DNA of 9,899 nt from Phycisphaerales bacterium (GTDB lineage Bacteria > Planctomycetota > Phycisphaerae > Phycisphaerales > UBA1924). The notes below the pieces were generated by a model, which saw only the letters and a list, made by a program, of their open reading frames with translations, had not been told where the DNA came from and searched no databases. Of the stretch, positions 1 through 5,760 are shown piece after piece. The stretch lies in NCBI GenBank assembly GCA_016763115.1, contig JAESUL010000208.1, forward strand, positions 1-9,899, read 5' to 3'. The first letter of the stretch is position 1; the number at the start of each line of letters is the position of its first letter. The translations under genes and the position numbers were made by a program.

Positions 1-1
1 C

Positions 2-1840
2 ACGCTCTGGCTGGTCGATGCCCACAGCGAAGCACCCGTCAATGCGCTGGTGTTCATTTCGTGTGTCTGGATCGGCACGGTTGTTGAACTGGTGGTTTCT
101 TCACGGTTCTTCGGATCACTGCGTGATCGCACCGAGTGGTCTGATGAATCGCGCGTCGGGTTCTTGGTCGATGAATCGGGCGAGAAGACCTTTGCGCCCT
201 GGTTGCTTTTGACACCCGAAGCACGGTGGATCAATGCGTTGTTTGGGGTGAGTGCATGGGCGGTGGTTGCTGCGGCCATGACCATTCGGGTGCTCGATGC
301 CGACCTTGATTACCTTGCGCCGCTCGGGTTTGGGGTGGCGAGCCTCCTCGTCGCCGTCTTCACGGTTGGGAAACAGAGCGAGCAGAATGCTGGGCTCTGG
401 GCACAGCACGGGTCGCCGCGTTCTGCGCTCGGGGCTGCGATGATTATCAATGGGCTGGTCCTCAGTGTGGTGACCACCGCGACCGCTTTGGGCGGATGGA
501 TGCAGGTGGTGACCTGGGCGATGATCGGGATTGCAGCGATCGAGACCGGGAGAAGAATCAGGTTCCGGGCTGCGGGGATCTTTGGGCTTATCCTGATCGG
601 GCTTGCAATTGTGCGCTTGGGTACATTGGATTTCGCAGTACACATGCTTTATTCTGCAGATGAGGCCGTGCTCGGTCTGGGGTACTCGGAGTGGACATGG
701 CAGATGCTCTTTGTGGGCGCCGTATGTGGCGCGGCGGCTTGGCGATCGCGGTACAAGGCTGAGGCGGGGATTGCGGGGTGTGTGGGGCTGTGGGTGCTGG
801 CGTTGAGCCTCGTGCATTCCGAGAGTTCGCCCGCTTCCATCGGAACGGCGTTTGTCTTGATCGCGATGACGGGCGCGTGGATTCATGTGTTCTACCCGGT
901 CGCTGCGCTCTCGGTGAATGCCTTTGTGCTTGCCAGCATCGGGGCGGGCGTTGCGCTGCTTGGGCAGATCAACCAGAGCGATTCGATGCCTGTCATGGAG
1001 ATCAATGTCGTTTCTATGGTCCTTGTGGGGCTTGGTTGGGTTGGGTTTGCGGCCCGCCCGCGTGCGGGGTTTGTCTCGCGATGGACCTCGGCCGGGCTTG
1101 CGATCGGCGCGGGAGCGGTTGCACTCTGGAGCATCGACGCGGCCTATGGAACCCCCTTGGCGTTGCTGTTTGGTTCGATCTACTGCGCAGCACTCATCGG
1201 CATCGGGCACCGGTTGTTGCGGTGGTCGGTGATGGAGATCGCGGGCATCCTTGTATGGACCGTGACGCTCGGATGGGCGGCGTACCAGATCAATACGGGG
1301 CAAAGTACCTTTGACCAAGCCCCGGTGATTGGGGTTGATTTTGGGACCACGATTATTCTCGTCGGCTCGGCGGTGTGGATCGGACGCCGATTGCCGGGAC
1401 TGTTGTTGGCGGACGACGCTTCTGAATCAACTGCTGGTACCCGGATGACCATCGCAGGCGTCTCGTTTGGGCTTGCTTGGACGCTGCTCTTGGCGGGTAC
1501 TTCGATCGAGGGCGAGCGGATCGCACGATCTATGTTCGCCGAGGGAGCGGTCCGCGGGGCGGGGGTTTCTATCTGGTGGAGTATCTTCGCGGTGGGCTCG
1601 ATTGTCGTTGGGTTCCGTTCGGTGGCGATGATCCGGTGGGCGGGGCTTGGGCTGCTGGGTGCAGTGGCGATCAAGGTCTTGGTCTTTGATACGGTGGTGC
1701 TCAACCCTGCGGCACGAATTGTGGCGATGATGACGGTTGGACTGGTCATCATGGGTGCCGGCGCGTTGTATGCGAAACTCGCGAGCATCAGCGGCGCGGA
1801 AAGCGAGGTTGAAGAAGGCAGCATTGATGAGGGTGGATGA
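2..1840 (+). CDS. DUF2339-type polytopic membrane protein, C-terminal part (5' end outside window)
   Basis: The reading frame is open from the first complete codon at base 2 to a TGA at 1838-1840, giving 612 residues. The GTG at 50 is only an internal possible start, because the frame upstream of it is open and already reads as membrane-protein sequence. The protein is almost entirely hydrophobic, with roughly 16-18 predicted membrane segments joined by very short loops. The end resembles the DUF2339 family: a conserved-looking Arg-Trp-Ala-Gly-Leu segment, then Ile-Lys-Val-Leu-Val-Phe-Asp near 1669-1689, then a final helix beginning Ala-Ala-Arg-Ile and ending Ala-Leu-Tyr-Ala-Lys, followed by an acidic tail. 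DUF2339 proteins are large (often 700-1000 residues) predicted inner-membrane proteins of unknown function, so about a quarter may be missing here. No catalytic motif is visible. It faces the minus-strand gene at 1925 and is probably unrelated to the glycan genes. Family assignment is from memory of the pattern; membrane nature is certain. Confidence 0.8.
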   Translation, partial: TLWLVDAHSEAPVNALVFISCVWIGTVVELVVSSRFFGSLRDRTEWSDESRVGFLVDESGEKTFAPWLLLTPEARWINALFGVSAWAVVAAAMTIRVLDADLDYLAPLGFGVASLLVAVFTVGKQSEQNAGLWAQHGSPRSALGAAMIINGLVLSVVTTATALGGWMQVVTWAMIGIAAIETGRRIRFRAAGIFGLILIGLAIVRLGTLDFAVHMLYSADEAVLGLGYSEWTWQMLFVGAVCGAAAWRSRYKAEAGIAGCVGLWVLALSLVHSESSPASIGTAFVLIAMTGAWIHVFYPVAALSVNAFVLASIGAGVALLGQINQSDSMPVMEINVVSMVLVGLGWVGFAARPRAGFVSRWTSAGLAIGAGAVALWSIDAAYGTPLALLFGSIYCAALIGIGHRLLRWSVMEIAGILVWTVTLGWAAYQINTGQSTFDQAPVIGVDFGTTIILVGSAVWIGRRLPGLLLADDASESTAGTRMTIAGVSFGLAWTLLLAGTSIEGERIARSMFAEGAVRGAGVSIWWSIFAVGSIVVGFRSVAMIRWAGLGLLGAVAIKVLVFDTVVLNPAARIVAMMTVGLVIMGAGALYAKLASISGAESEVEEGSIDEGG

Positions 1841-1863
1841 AGTGTTCCGGTTGATGTGTGTCT

Positions 1864-1896
1864 ACAAAAGAAGCGGCCTCTCGATAGAGAGGCCGC
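1864..1896 (-). terminator. Rho-independent terminator of the PEP-CTERM-like gene
   Basis: A perfect 10-bp inverted repeat (gcggcctctc at 1873-1882 and gagaggccgc at 1887-1896) encloses a 4-base loop. On the minus strand the GC-rich stem is followed by ttcttttgt (1872-1864), the T-rich tract expected of an intrinsic terminator. It lies about 28 bases past the stop codon of the minus-strand gene at 1925. On the plus strand the stem is followed by G-rich sequence with no T tract, so termination of the DUF2339 transcript here is less likely, although the stem could still protect its 3' end. Confidence 0.88.
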
Positions 1897-1924
1897 CGGT
1901 GGGGTCAGGAAAAAGCGTTTGGGT

Positions 1925-2641
1925 TTATCGACGACGACGGGTCGCGATCAAACCACCAAGGCCGAGCAACGCAGCGGTGCCCGGTGCAGGAACGCTGGTG
2001 ACGGTGAACTGGAAGCCGGCGGTGACTGTGCCCAGATCAGCAAGGTTGCCGACGGTAACGCCAGCTGAGCCATCCCAGGTGCCGTCAAGGTTTGTACCCA
2101 TGAGGCCGGTGACATCGAATGCGGCAATTGGGGCTCCGGCTGCATCAAGGAAGTACATGATTGCTTCCTTCATGAATGTAGGATTCACGAAGCTCATTGC
2201 GGTGCCACCAGCGTTGGCACCCAAGAAAAGACCTCCATCAGTAACGGGGAGTCCACCAACACTAAACGGGGTGCTCGAAAACAGGTCGGGGCCGTCTGTA
2301 TCAAGTTGAATCTGGAAGGTGGTCTCGCCGAGAGCGGAAACATCACCACTGATGGTGAAATCGCTCGAGATGATGTTGCCGCCGAAGATATCTGCACCGA
2401 GAGCTTCGCCTGCACCGTTAAAGATCGAATCTACACTGGGGGTGGACAATGCGAACCCACCTGCGCCACCGATACCGCCACCCAAGAAGTACGCATCGGC
2501 GGTCCGGCTGGATTGCCCGGTGCCTTGCAGCGATGCTGCAGAGATGCGGCTCATATCGCCATTGACATCTGCTTGTGTGTAAAGACCTGCTTGGGCGACG
2601 CTTGCTGCGCCTGCCAATGCTACTAAAAGTACTGCTTTCAT
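1925..2641 (-). CDS. Secreted protein with PEP-CTERM-like sorting tail
   Basis: A 238-residue exported protein. Residues 1-18 form a signal peptide: one Lys, a hydrophobic Leu/Ala core, and a likely cut after Ala-Gln-Ala. The mature part is Gly/Ala/Ser/Asp-rich, low in Cys, and matches no enzyme family I recognise. The tail has a Pro-Ala-Pro-Gly motif (218-221), a short hydrophobic helix (222-233) and Arg x4 (235-238) directly before TAA. This tripartite tail matches the PEP-CTERM class, with PAPG in place of PEP as is usual in planctomycetes. In that class an exosortase in the inner membrane is thought to cut at the motif and hand the protein to the cell surface or exopolysaccharide matrix. 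I chose the ATG at 2641 over the in-frame ATG at 2656 because the bases between them form a Shine-Dalgarno stretch (ggagagag, 5 bases from the start) and because it gives a cleaner signal peptide. The gene appears monocistronic. The role of the mature domain is unknown. Confidence 0.87.
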   Translation of the reverse strand: MKAVLLVALAGAASVAQAGLYTQADVNGDMSRISAASLQGTGQSSRTADAYFLGGGIGGAGGFALSTPSVDSIFNGAGEALGADIFGGNIISSDFTISGDVSALGETTFQIQLDTDGPDLFSSTPFSVGGLPVTDGGLFLGANAGGTAMSFVNPTFMKEAIMYFLDAAGAPIAAFDVTGLMGTNLDGTWDGSAGVTVGNLADLGTVTAGFQFTVTSVPAPGTAALLGLGGLIATRRRR

Positions 2642-2777
2642 ATCTTCTCTCTCCATTTAATGGGAGTCGCGAGACCCCGAAACAAGTGCCTAGAGCCGAG
2701 AATACGGCTTTGACAGAGGCAACCCCAAGGTAGTTGGTTTGCCCCTCTCATGCAAGGATTTCGCGTCTGTTTCTACA

Positions 2778-2807
2778 TTTATAGTGAGGGAATTGCTTGC
2801 ATTTCAC
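2778..2807 (-). promoter_or_regulatory. Possible sigma70-type promoter for the PEP-CTERM-like gene
   Basis: On the minus strand, GTGAAA (2807-2802) and TATAAA (2783-2778) are separated by 18 bases, a plausible -35/-10 pair. It would give a 5' leader of about 130 bases before the ATG at 2641. That leader contains a small 5-bp hairpin (2694-2709, agccg/cggct, 6-base loop) of unknown meaning. The 265-base gap between 2642 and 2906 otherwise shows no gene, and I see no clear T-tracted terminator for the upstream oxygenase gene, so read-through from the operon remains possible. This is pattern matching only; planctomycete promoters are not well defined. Confidence 0.25.
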
Positions 2808-2906
2808 GGTATTTGCTATTTGTTCGGCCCAAAACCGCTGTGGTTGGACAAAACGCATCACCGATAATCCTGGGCGATCATCGGCGATTTCCCCCAGAAC
2901 ATCGGG

Positions 2907-3620
2907 TTATTCGCCCCGTTTAAGCGGAGCCATGGCACCGATGAGGGCGATGATCCGCCCGCGTCCGCCCGCGACGGCTTTGCACTCGGTGACTTCGTGC
3001 TCGGTGCGTTTGTCGAAGAAGATCAGATCTCCGGCCCCGATTTTCAGGTCCTCGAATGCCGAGATTGATGGGCCTTCCGGAGGGTGCAGGATCAGGTCGC
3101 CACCCCCGAAATCGACGCCGGGTTCGGTGAGTTGCATCCAGCATTGGAGCATCGGGAATGGGTGTTCGTAGGGGACATCGTTGTGTCTGGGGTAGCCTTC
3201 GGCATTGTGGAGGTACCGGGTGATGATGTGGATGTTGCGGTAGTGGTGCTGGCGGTAGGCATCTGCGTTGTCCCATGCTTGTTCGATGGCGTCGCGGGTG
3301 TTCATGATCCGGGTGTGGATCTCGCCGTGGTGCGTTGCGGGGTCGTTGTTGCAGAACCGGTAGAGCCGATGGACCGTGTGTTCTTTTCGTGCTTGGTCAA
3401 AGATCCACGGGAGTACGAAGTCTTCGCCTGTATCGACGGTTGGTTTTACTTTGCCGACTGGGGCCGAGGCGAACTGGTTTTCTACTTCGCTGGTGTACCG
3501 CTTCAAATCGTCGCCCGACAGCACCGAGCGAACCACAAAGGCGGTCGCGGCGGGGTCCTCGATCGCCCTTTGGGCTTGGGCGATGTCGATGGGGAGCAGG
3601 TTCTGGACTTTGGGACTCAT
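2907..3620 (-). CDS. Fe(II)/2-oxoglutarate-dependent oxygenase, putative glycan-tailoring enzyme
   Basis: This encodes 237 residues and ends at TAA. The C-terminal half has the signature of the double-stranded beta-helix Fe(II)/2-oxoglutarate oxygenases: His146-Asn-Asp148 (HxD), then a distal His208 in Thr-Glu-His-Glu-Val about 60 residues later, followed by Arg220-Gly-Arg222, one of which should bind the 2-oxoglutarate carboxylate. A Gly-Gly-Gly-Asp turn (172-175) and Gly-Ala-Gly-Asp-Leu-Ile (195-200) fit the beta strands between them. Such enzymes hydroxylate, or otherwise oxidise, a C-H bond using O2; the substrate is not evident. The ATG at 3620 is preferred over the longer frame to 3707 because GGAGG lies 7 bases upstream (complement of 3628-3632) and the ATG overlaps the methyltransferase stop as ATGA. 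Last gene of the GT2-methyltransferase-oxygenase operon, so the substrate is probably a sugar or glycan made by that operon (inference). It could instead be closer to the phytanoyl-CoA hydroxylase-like branch. Confidence 0.85.
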   Translation of the reverse strand: MSPKVQNLLPIDIAQAQRAIEDPAATAFVVRSVLSGDDLKRYTSEVENQFASAPVGKVKPTVDTGEDFVLPWIFDQARKEHTVHRLYRFCNNDPATHHGEIHTRIMNTRDAIEQAWDNADAYRQHHYRNIHIITRYLHNAEGYPRHNDVPYEHPFPMLQCWMQLTEPGVDFGGGDLILHPPEGPSISAFEDLKIGAGDLIFFDKRTEHEVTECKAVAGGRGRIIALIGAMAPLKRGE

Positions 3621-4639
3621 ACGCAGGCCTCCGTGTGTTCTTTGTCGGCTTGAGGAACTTGAGATTCGGGTTGTAAACGAACGGCGGTCGCCCAGAGCGG
3701 GAACCAAGGTCGTTTTTCAATGCTGAGAATCTCGAAACCGAGCGATCTGATGAGATCCTCGAAATCGTTGGCGTACATGGGCAGGTCGTAGGTAGGTGTG
3801 AGCGAATCAAAGGTGATTTGGGTCTCGTATTGCAGGAGTGCTTTGCGATCCGCATCCGGGACCGTGTGCGATGCTTGGACGACCCAGGGGCTCCATTTAC
3901 GGGCGAAGTCGGCGCCACGCTGGGCGAATAGTTTTTGCGGGAGCACGGTGGTCCACCGCCAGATCGGGGCGGGCAGTGCGATCAATGCCCAGAGCAGTTT
4001 TCGTGGTATTCGCGTGGTGAGCCAACGGTACTTGTACTTCGCCGAGGCGTTGAAATACTTGCTCTTGTGGTAGGAGTGTACGAACAACAACCCACCGGGC
4101 TTGACCATCCGCGAGGCGCACGCGAGGGTCTCGGCGGGGTGCGGAGTATGCATCATCATCCGGTGGCAGAGCACGATATCGAACGAATGCTCGCGGTAGG
4201 GCATCGCGTTGACATCGGCGCGCACAAAGTTCACACGCGGATCATCGATCAACTCGGCGGCCCGGTAGATTGACTCGGAGAGGTCCAGTGCGTGGTACTC
4301 GCCCACGCCGAGGGCGAGCATGTAGGCGGTGTCGTCACCCAGCCCCGCGCCGACCTCGAGGACAGATTTTCCGGCGAGGTCCATTTCGTCAAACCCGGTC
4401 CTCAGATTCATCTCGGTGGTGTGCCCGAGCATGAGTTGTCTATCGCATGTGCGGACGGCTTTGGTTTTGAGCCATTGAAACCCGAAACTTGAGGTGTACG
4501 AGGAATCGCCCACGAAGTCGGACACGCCGGCACGGGTGTTGGCGATGGGTTCACCGGTCTGTGGATCGCACCATGATTTGCCCTGTTTTTCAAGTGGTTT
4601 CCCGGTCTTTGGATGCACGAACCCGATGGTGTTAGGCAT
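3617..4639 (-). CDS. Class I SAM-dependent methyltransferase (Methyltransf_11-like)
   Basis: A 340-residue protein with a Rossmann-fold SAM-binding core. Motif I is Val-Leu-Glu-Val-Gly-Ala-Gly-Leu-Gly (93-101); the acidic end of the next strand is in Ala-Leu-Asp-Leu-Ser (Asp119); Arg140-Ala-Asp142-Val lies after strand 3; and Phe-Asp-Ile-Val-Leu-Cys-His (153-159) is followed by a Met-Met-Met-His loop. Arg-Met-Val-Lys-Pro-Gly-Gly (177-183) is the usual post-motif signature of this family. The first ~45 residues look like a degenerate Trm112-type domain that has kept Cys24 but lost the paired zinc cysteines. Beyond residue 190 a basic, Trp-rich insertion with a hydrophobic stretch may contact the membrane or acceptor. 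The start ATG at 4639 has GGAG 8 bases upstream and overlaps the stop of the preceding glycosyltransferase by 8 bases. It probably O- or N-methylates a sugar or lipid-linked glycan, but the acceptor cannot be read from sequence. Confidence 0.88.
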   Translation of the reverse strand: MPNTIGFVHPKTGKPLEKQGKSWCDPQTGEPIANTRAGVSDFVGDSSYTSSFGFQWLKTKAVRTCDRQLMLGHTTEMNLRTGFDEMDLAGKSVLEVGAGLGDDTAYMLALGVGEYHALDLSESIYRAAELIDDPRVNFVRADVNAMPYREHSFDIVLCHRMMMHTPHPAETLACASRMVKPGGLLFVHSYHKSKYFNASAKYKYRWLTTRIPRKLLWALIALPAPIWRWTTVLPQKLFAQRGADFARKWSPWVVQASHTVPDADRKALLQYETQITFDSLTPTYDLPMYANDFEDLIRSLGFEILSIEKRPWFPLWATAVRLQPESQVPQADKEHTEACV

Positions 4640-5696
4640 GGGTTGGCTCCGCACGGTTGGGCGATGCTTGGTTAATCGCGGGTTGTCCAAACACCTGATC
4701 ATTGCGGTACAGATCGGCAGCGATGGCGATGCGTTGATCCCAATCGATGCCGCCCCGGTTGATCTCTGCACACAGCCCGAGCCGAAACGCGCGGCGTTTA
4801 ATCGGCAGGTGCATCGTGTGCAGCAGTTGGGATTCGGCAATCGGATCTTGATATACACTCGCCGGTTTGTGCGCACGGTCTGTAAACACAGAGAAGAGTC
4901 GTCGGTGGTCGGGTGCGTCGAGTTTGAGCATGGGCTCGGCGATGCTCGCGTGCTCTTTTGGGGTGATGCGGAAGATTGCATCATGGCAATCGCGGTTGTG
5001 CTCGAAGAGTACCGCTGACATCATGCCGAGGAGGATCTCACGCTTGAAATACTCCCCAATGCACACCCGGTGATGGTGGACAACACGGGCGGCGGGCTCG
5101 TAGTAGATCACCGGATCTGTTCCCAAGCACCGGAACGCGAACTCCAGATCCTCGAAATACACCGGGCGGATTTCGTGGTTGAACGGCTCGTTGATACCTT
5201 CGATCGCCGATCGCAGGATCGAGAAGTTCAGCGTCCATGCGGATCGGAAATCATGCAATCCATGAGGCACCAGTGATCGGGCATCAAATACACTCGGGGT
5301 ATGGGCGATGAACACATCGAACAGGGATTGCTCGTTGTCCGACGCCCACGGCGAATCACCCACCACCGCTCGATGCCCCTTGCTGATGGCGGCAACATGG
5401 GCCTGCACGCACCCTTGATCGGGCATGACATCGTCGTTCATGAAAAGCAGGATCTCGCCGGAGGATTGCTTGATGCCGACATTGCGTGCGTTGGCGGCAC
5501 CGCCAAACTCGACCTCGATGACTTGGCCAGCAAGCCCATCGGGGAGGACTGGGCGATCTCCATCGCCATCAATCACGACGATGACCTCGATGGCGATTGA
5601 TTCGGGGAGGGCTTGGGCTGCGAGGGCATCGAGCAGCGATTGGAGTTTGCTGCTCCGCCCACGCGAGGGCACAATGATGGAAACGAGCGTATGCAC
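4632..5696 (-). CDS. Family 2 glycosyltransferase (GT-A fold), first gene of tailoring operon
   Basis: A 354-residue GT2 enzyme. The N-terminal strand Val-Ser-Ile-Ile-Val-Pro-Ser-Arg-Gly-Arg (5-14) opens the nucleotide-sugar fold. Ile-Asp-Gly-Asp-Gly-Asp (42-47) is the first acidic loop, Gly-Gly-Ala-Ala-Asn-Ala-Arg-Asn (65-72) is the typical loop before the DxD-type metal site, and Asn87-Asp-Asp89 is that site. Tyr-Phe-Glu182-Asp183 matches the later ED motif carrying the presumed catalytic base. No membrane segment is apparent, so it should act in the cytoplasm on a lipid-linked acceptor. Unlike the other three transferases nearby, it has no Rossmann-like C-terminal module; its last ~120 residues are helical-looking and unassigned. 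Start: an ATG at 5702 touches its AAGGA directly, whereas a GTG two codons later (5696) has the same AAGGA at an ideal 6-base spacing, so GTG is preferred. It overlaps the methyltransferase start by 8 bases. Sugar donor and linkage are unknown. Confidence 0.87.
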   Translation of the reverse strand: MHTLVSIIVPSRGRSSKLQSLLDALAAQALPESIAIEVIVVIDGDGDRPVLPDGLAGQVIEVEFGGAANARNVGIKQSSGEILLFMNDDVMPDQGCVQAHVAAISKGHRAVVGDSPWASDNEQSLFDVFIAHTPSVFDARSLVPHGLHDFRSAWTLNFSILRSAIEGINEPFNHEIRPVYFEDLEFAFRCLGTDPVIYYEPAARVVHHHRVCIGEYFKREILLGMMSAVLFEHNRDCHDAIFRITPKEHASIAEPMLKLDAPDHRRLFSVFTDRAHKPASVYQDPIAESQLLHTMHLPIKRRAFRLGLCAEINRGGIDWDQRIAIAADLYRNDQVFGQPAINQASPNRAEPTHA

Positions 5697-5726
5697 AGTC
5701 ATTCCTTATCGGATATCATCCATCAA

Positions 5727-5742
5727 CCCGTGCACACACGGG
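5727..5742. repeat. Short inverted repeat between divergent glycosyltransferase genes
   Basis: cccgtg (5727-5732) and cacggg (5737-5742) are perfect 6-bp arms around a 4-base loop. They lie in the ~64-base gap between the minus-strand GT2 start (5696/5702) and the plus-strand GT4 start (5761). It could be an operator for a dimeric regulator acting on both promoters, or a hairpin in the GT4 leader 18 bases before its GTG. A weak TATCAT (5714-5719) just upstream is the only -10-like box I see. Arms this short can occur by chance. Confidence 0.3.
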
Positions 5743-5760
5743 CCCGAGGGCGAGACCACT

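Noticed and set aside
116..1318. 400-codon open frame on the minus strand opposite the DUF2339 gene
   Set aside because: The translation is rich in Arg, His, Pro and Asp with no domain or ribosome site. It is the antisense of hydrophobic codons in a GC-rich gene that is clearly coding on the plus strand.
1180..1824. 214-codon minus-strand open frame inside the DUF2339 gene
   Set aside because: Ser/Thr/Pro/Ala-rich composition typical of an antisense shadow; no family signature and no plausible start signal.
2694..2709. 5-bp hairpin upstream of the PEP-CTERM-like gene considered as terminator or riboswitch
   Set aside because: The stem is too short, has no T tract on either strand, and matches no known riboswitch pattern.
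3084..3653. 189-codon plus-strand open frame opposite the oxygenase
   Set aside because: Val/Gly/Asp-rich antisense shadow. The opposite strand carries the complete HxD...H...R motif set.
3621..3707. N-terminal extension of the oxygenase frame by 29 codons
   Set aside because: A Ser/Arg-rich stretch inside the methyltransferase gene; the ATG at 3620 has GGAGG at 7 bases and an ATGA overlap with the upstream stop.
4640..4984. N-terminal extension of the methyltransferase frame by 115 codons
   Set aside because: It overlaps the coding end of the preceding glycosyltransferase in another frame, is Cys/Arg/Ser-rich without family resemblance, and the ATG at 4639 has a good ribosome site.
5425..5760. 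N-terminal extension of the GT4 frame by about 112 codons
   Set aside because: It runs antisense through the start of the GT2 gene and has low-complexity Ser/Arg/Pro composition. GT4-like sequence begins only at the GTG at 5761.
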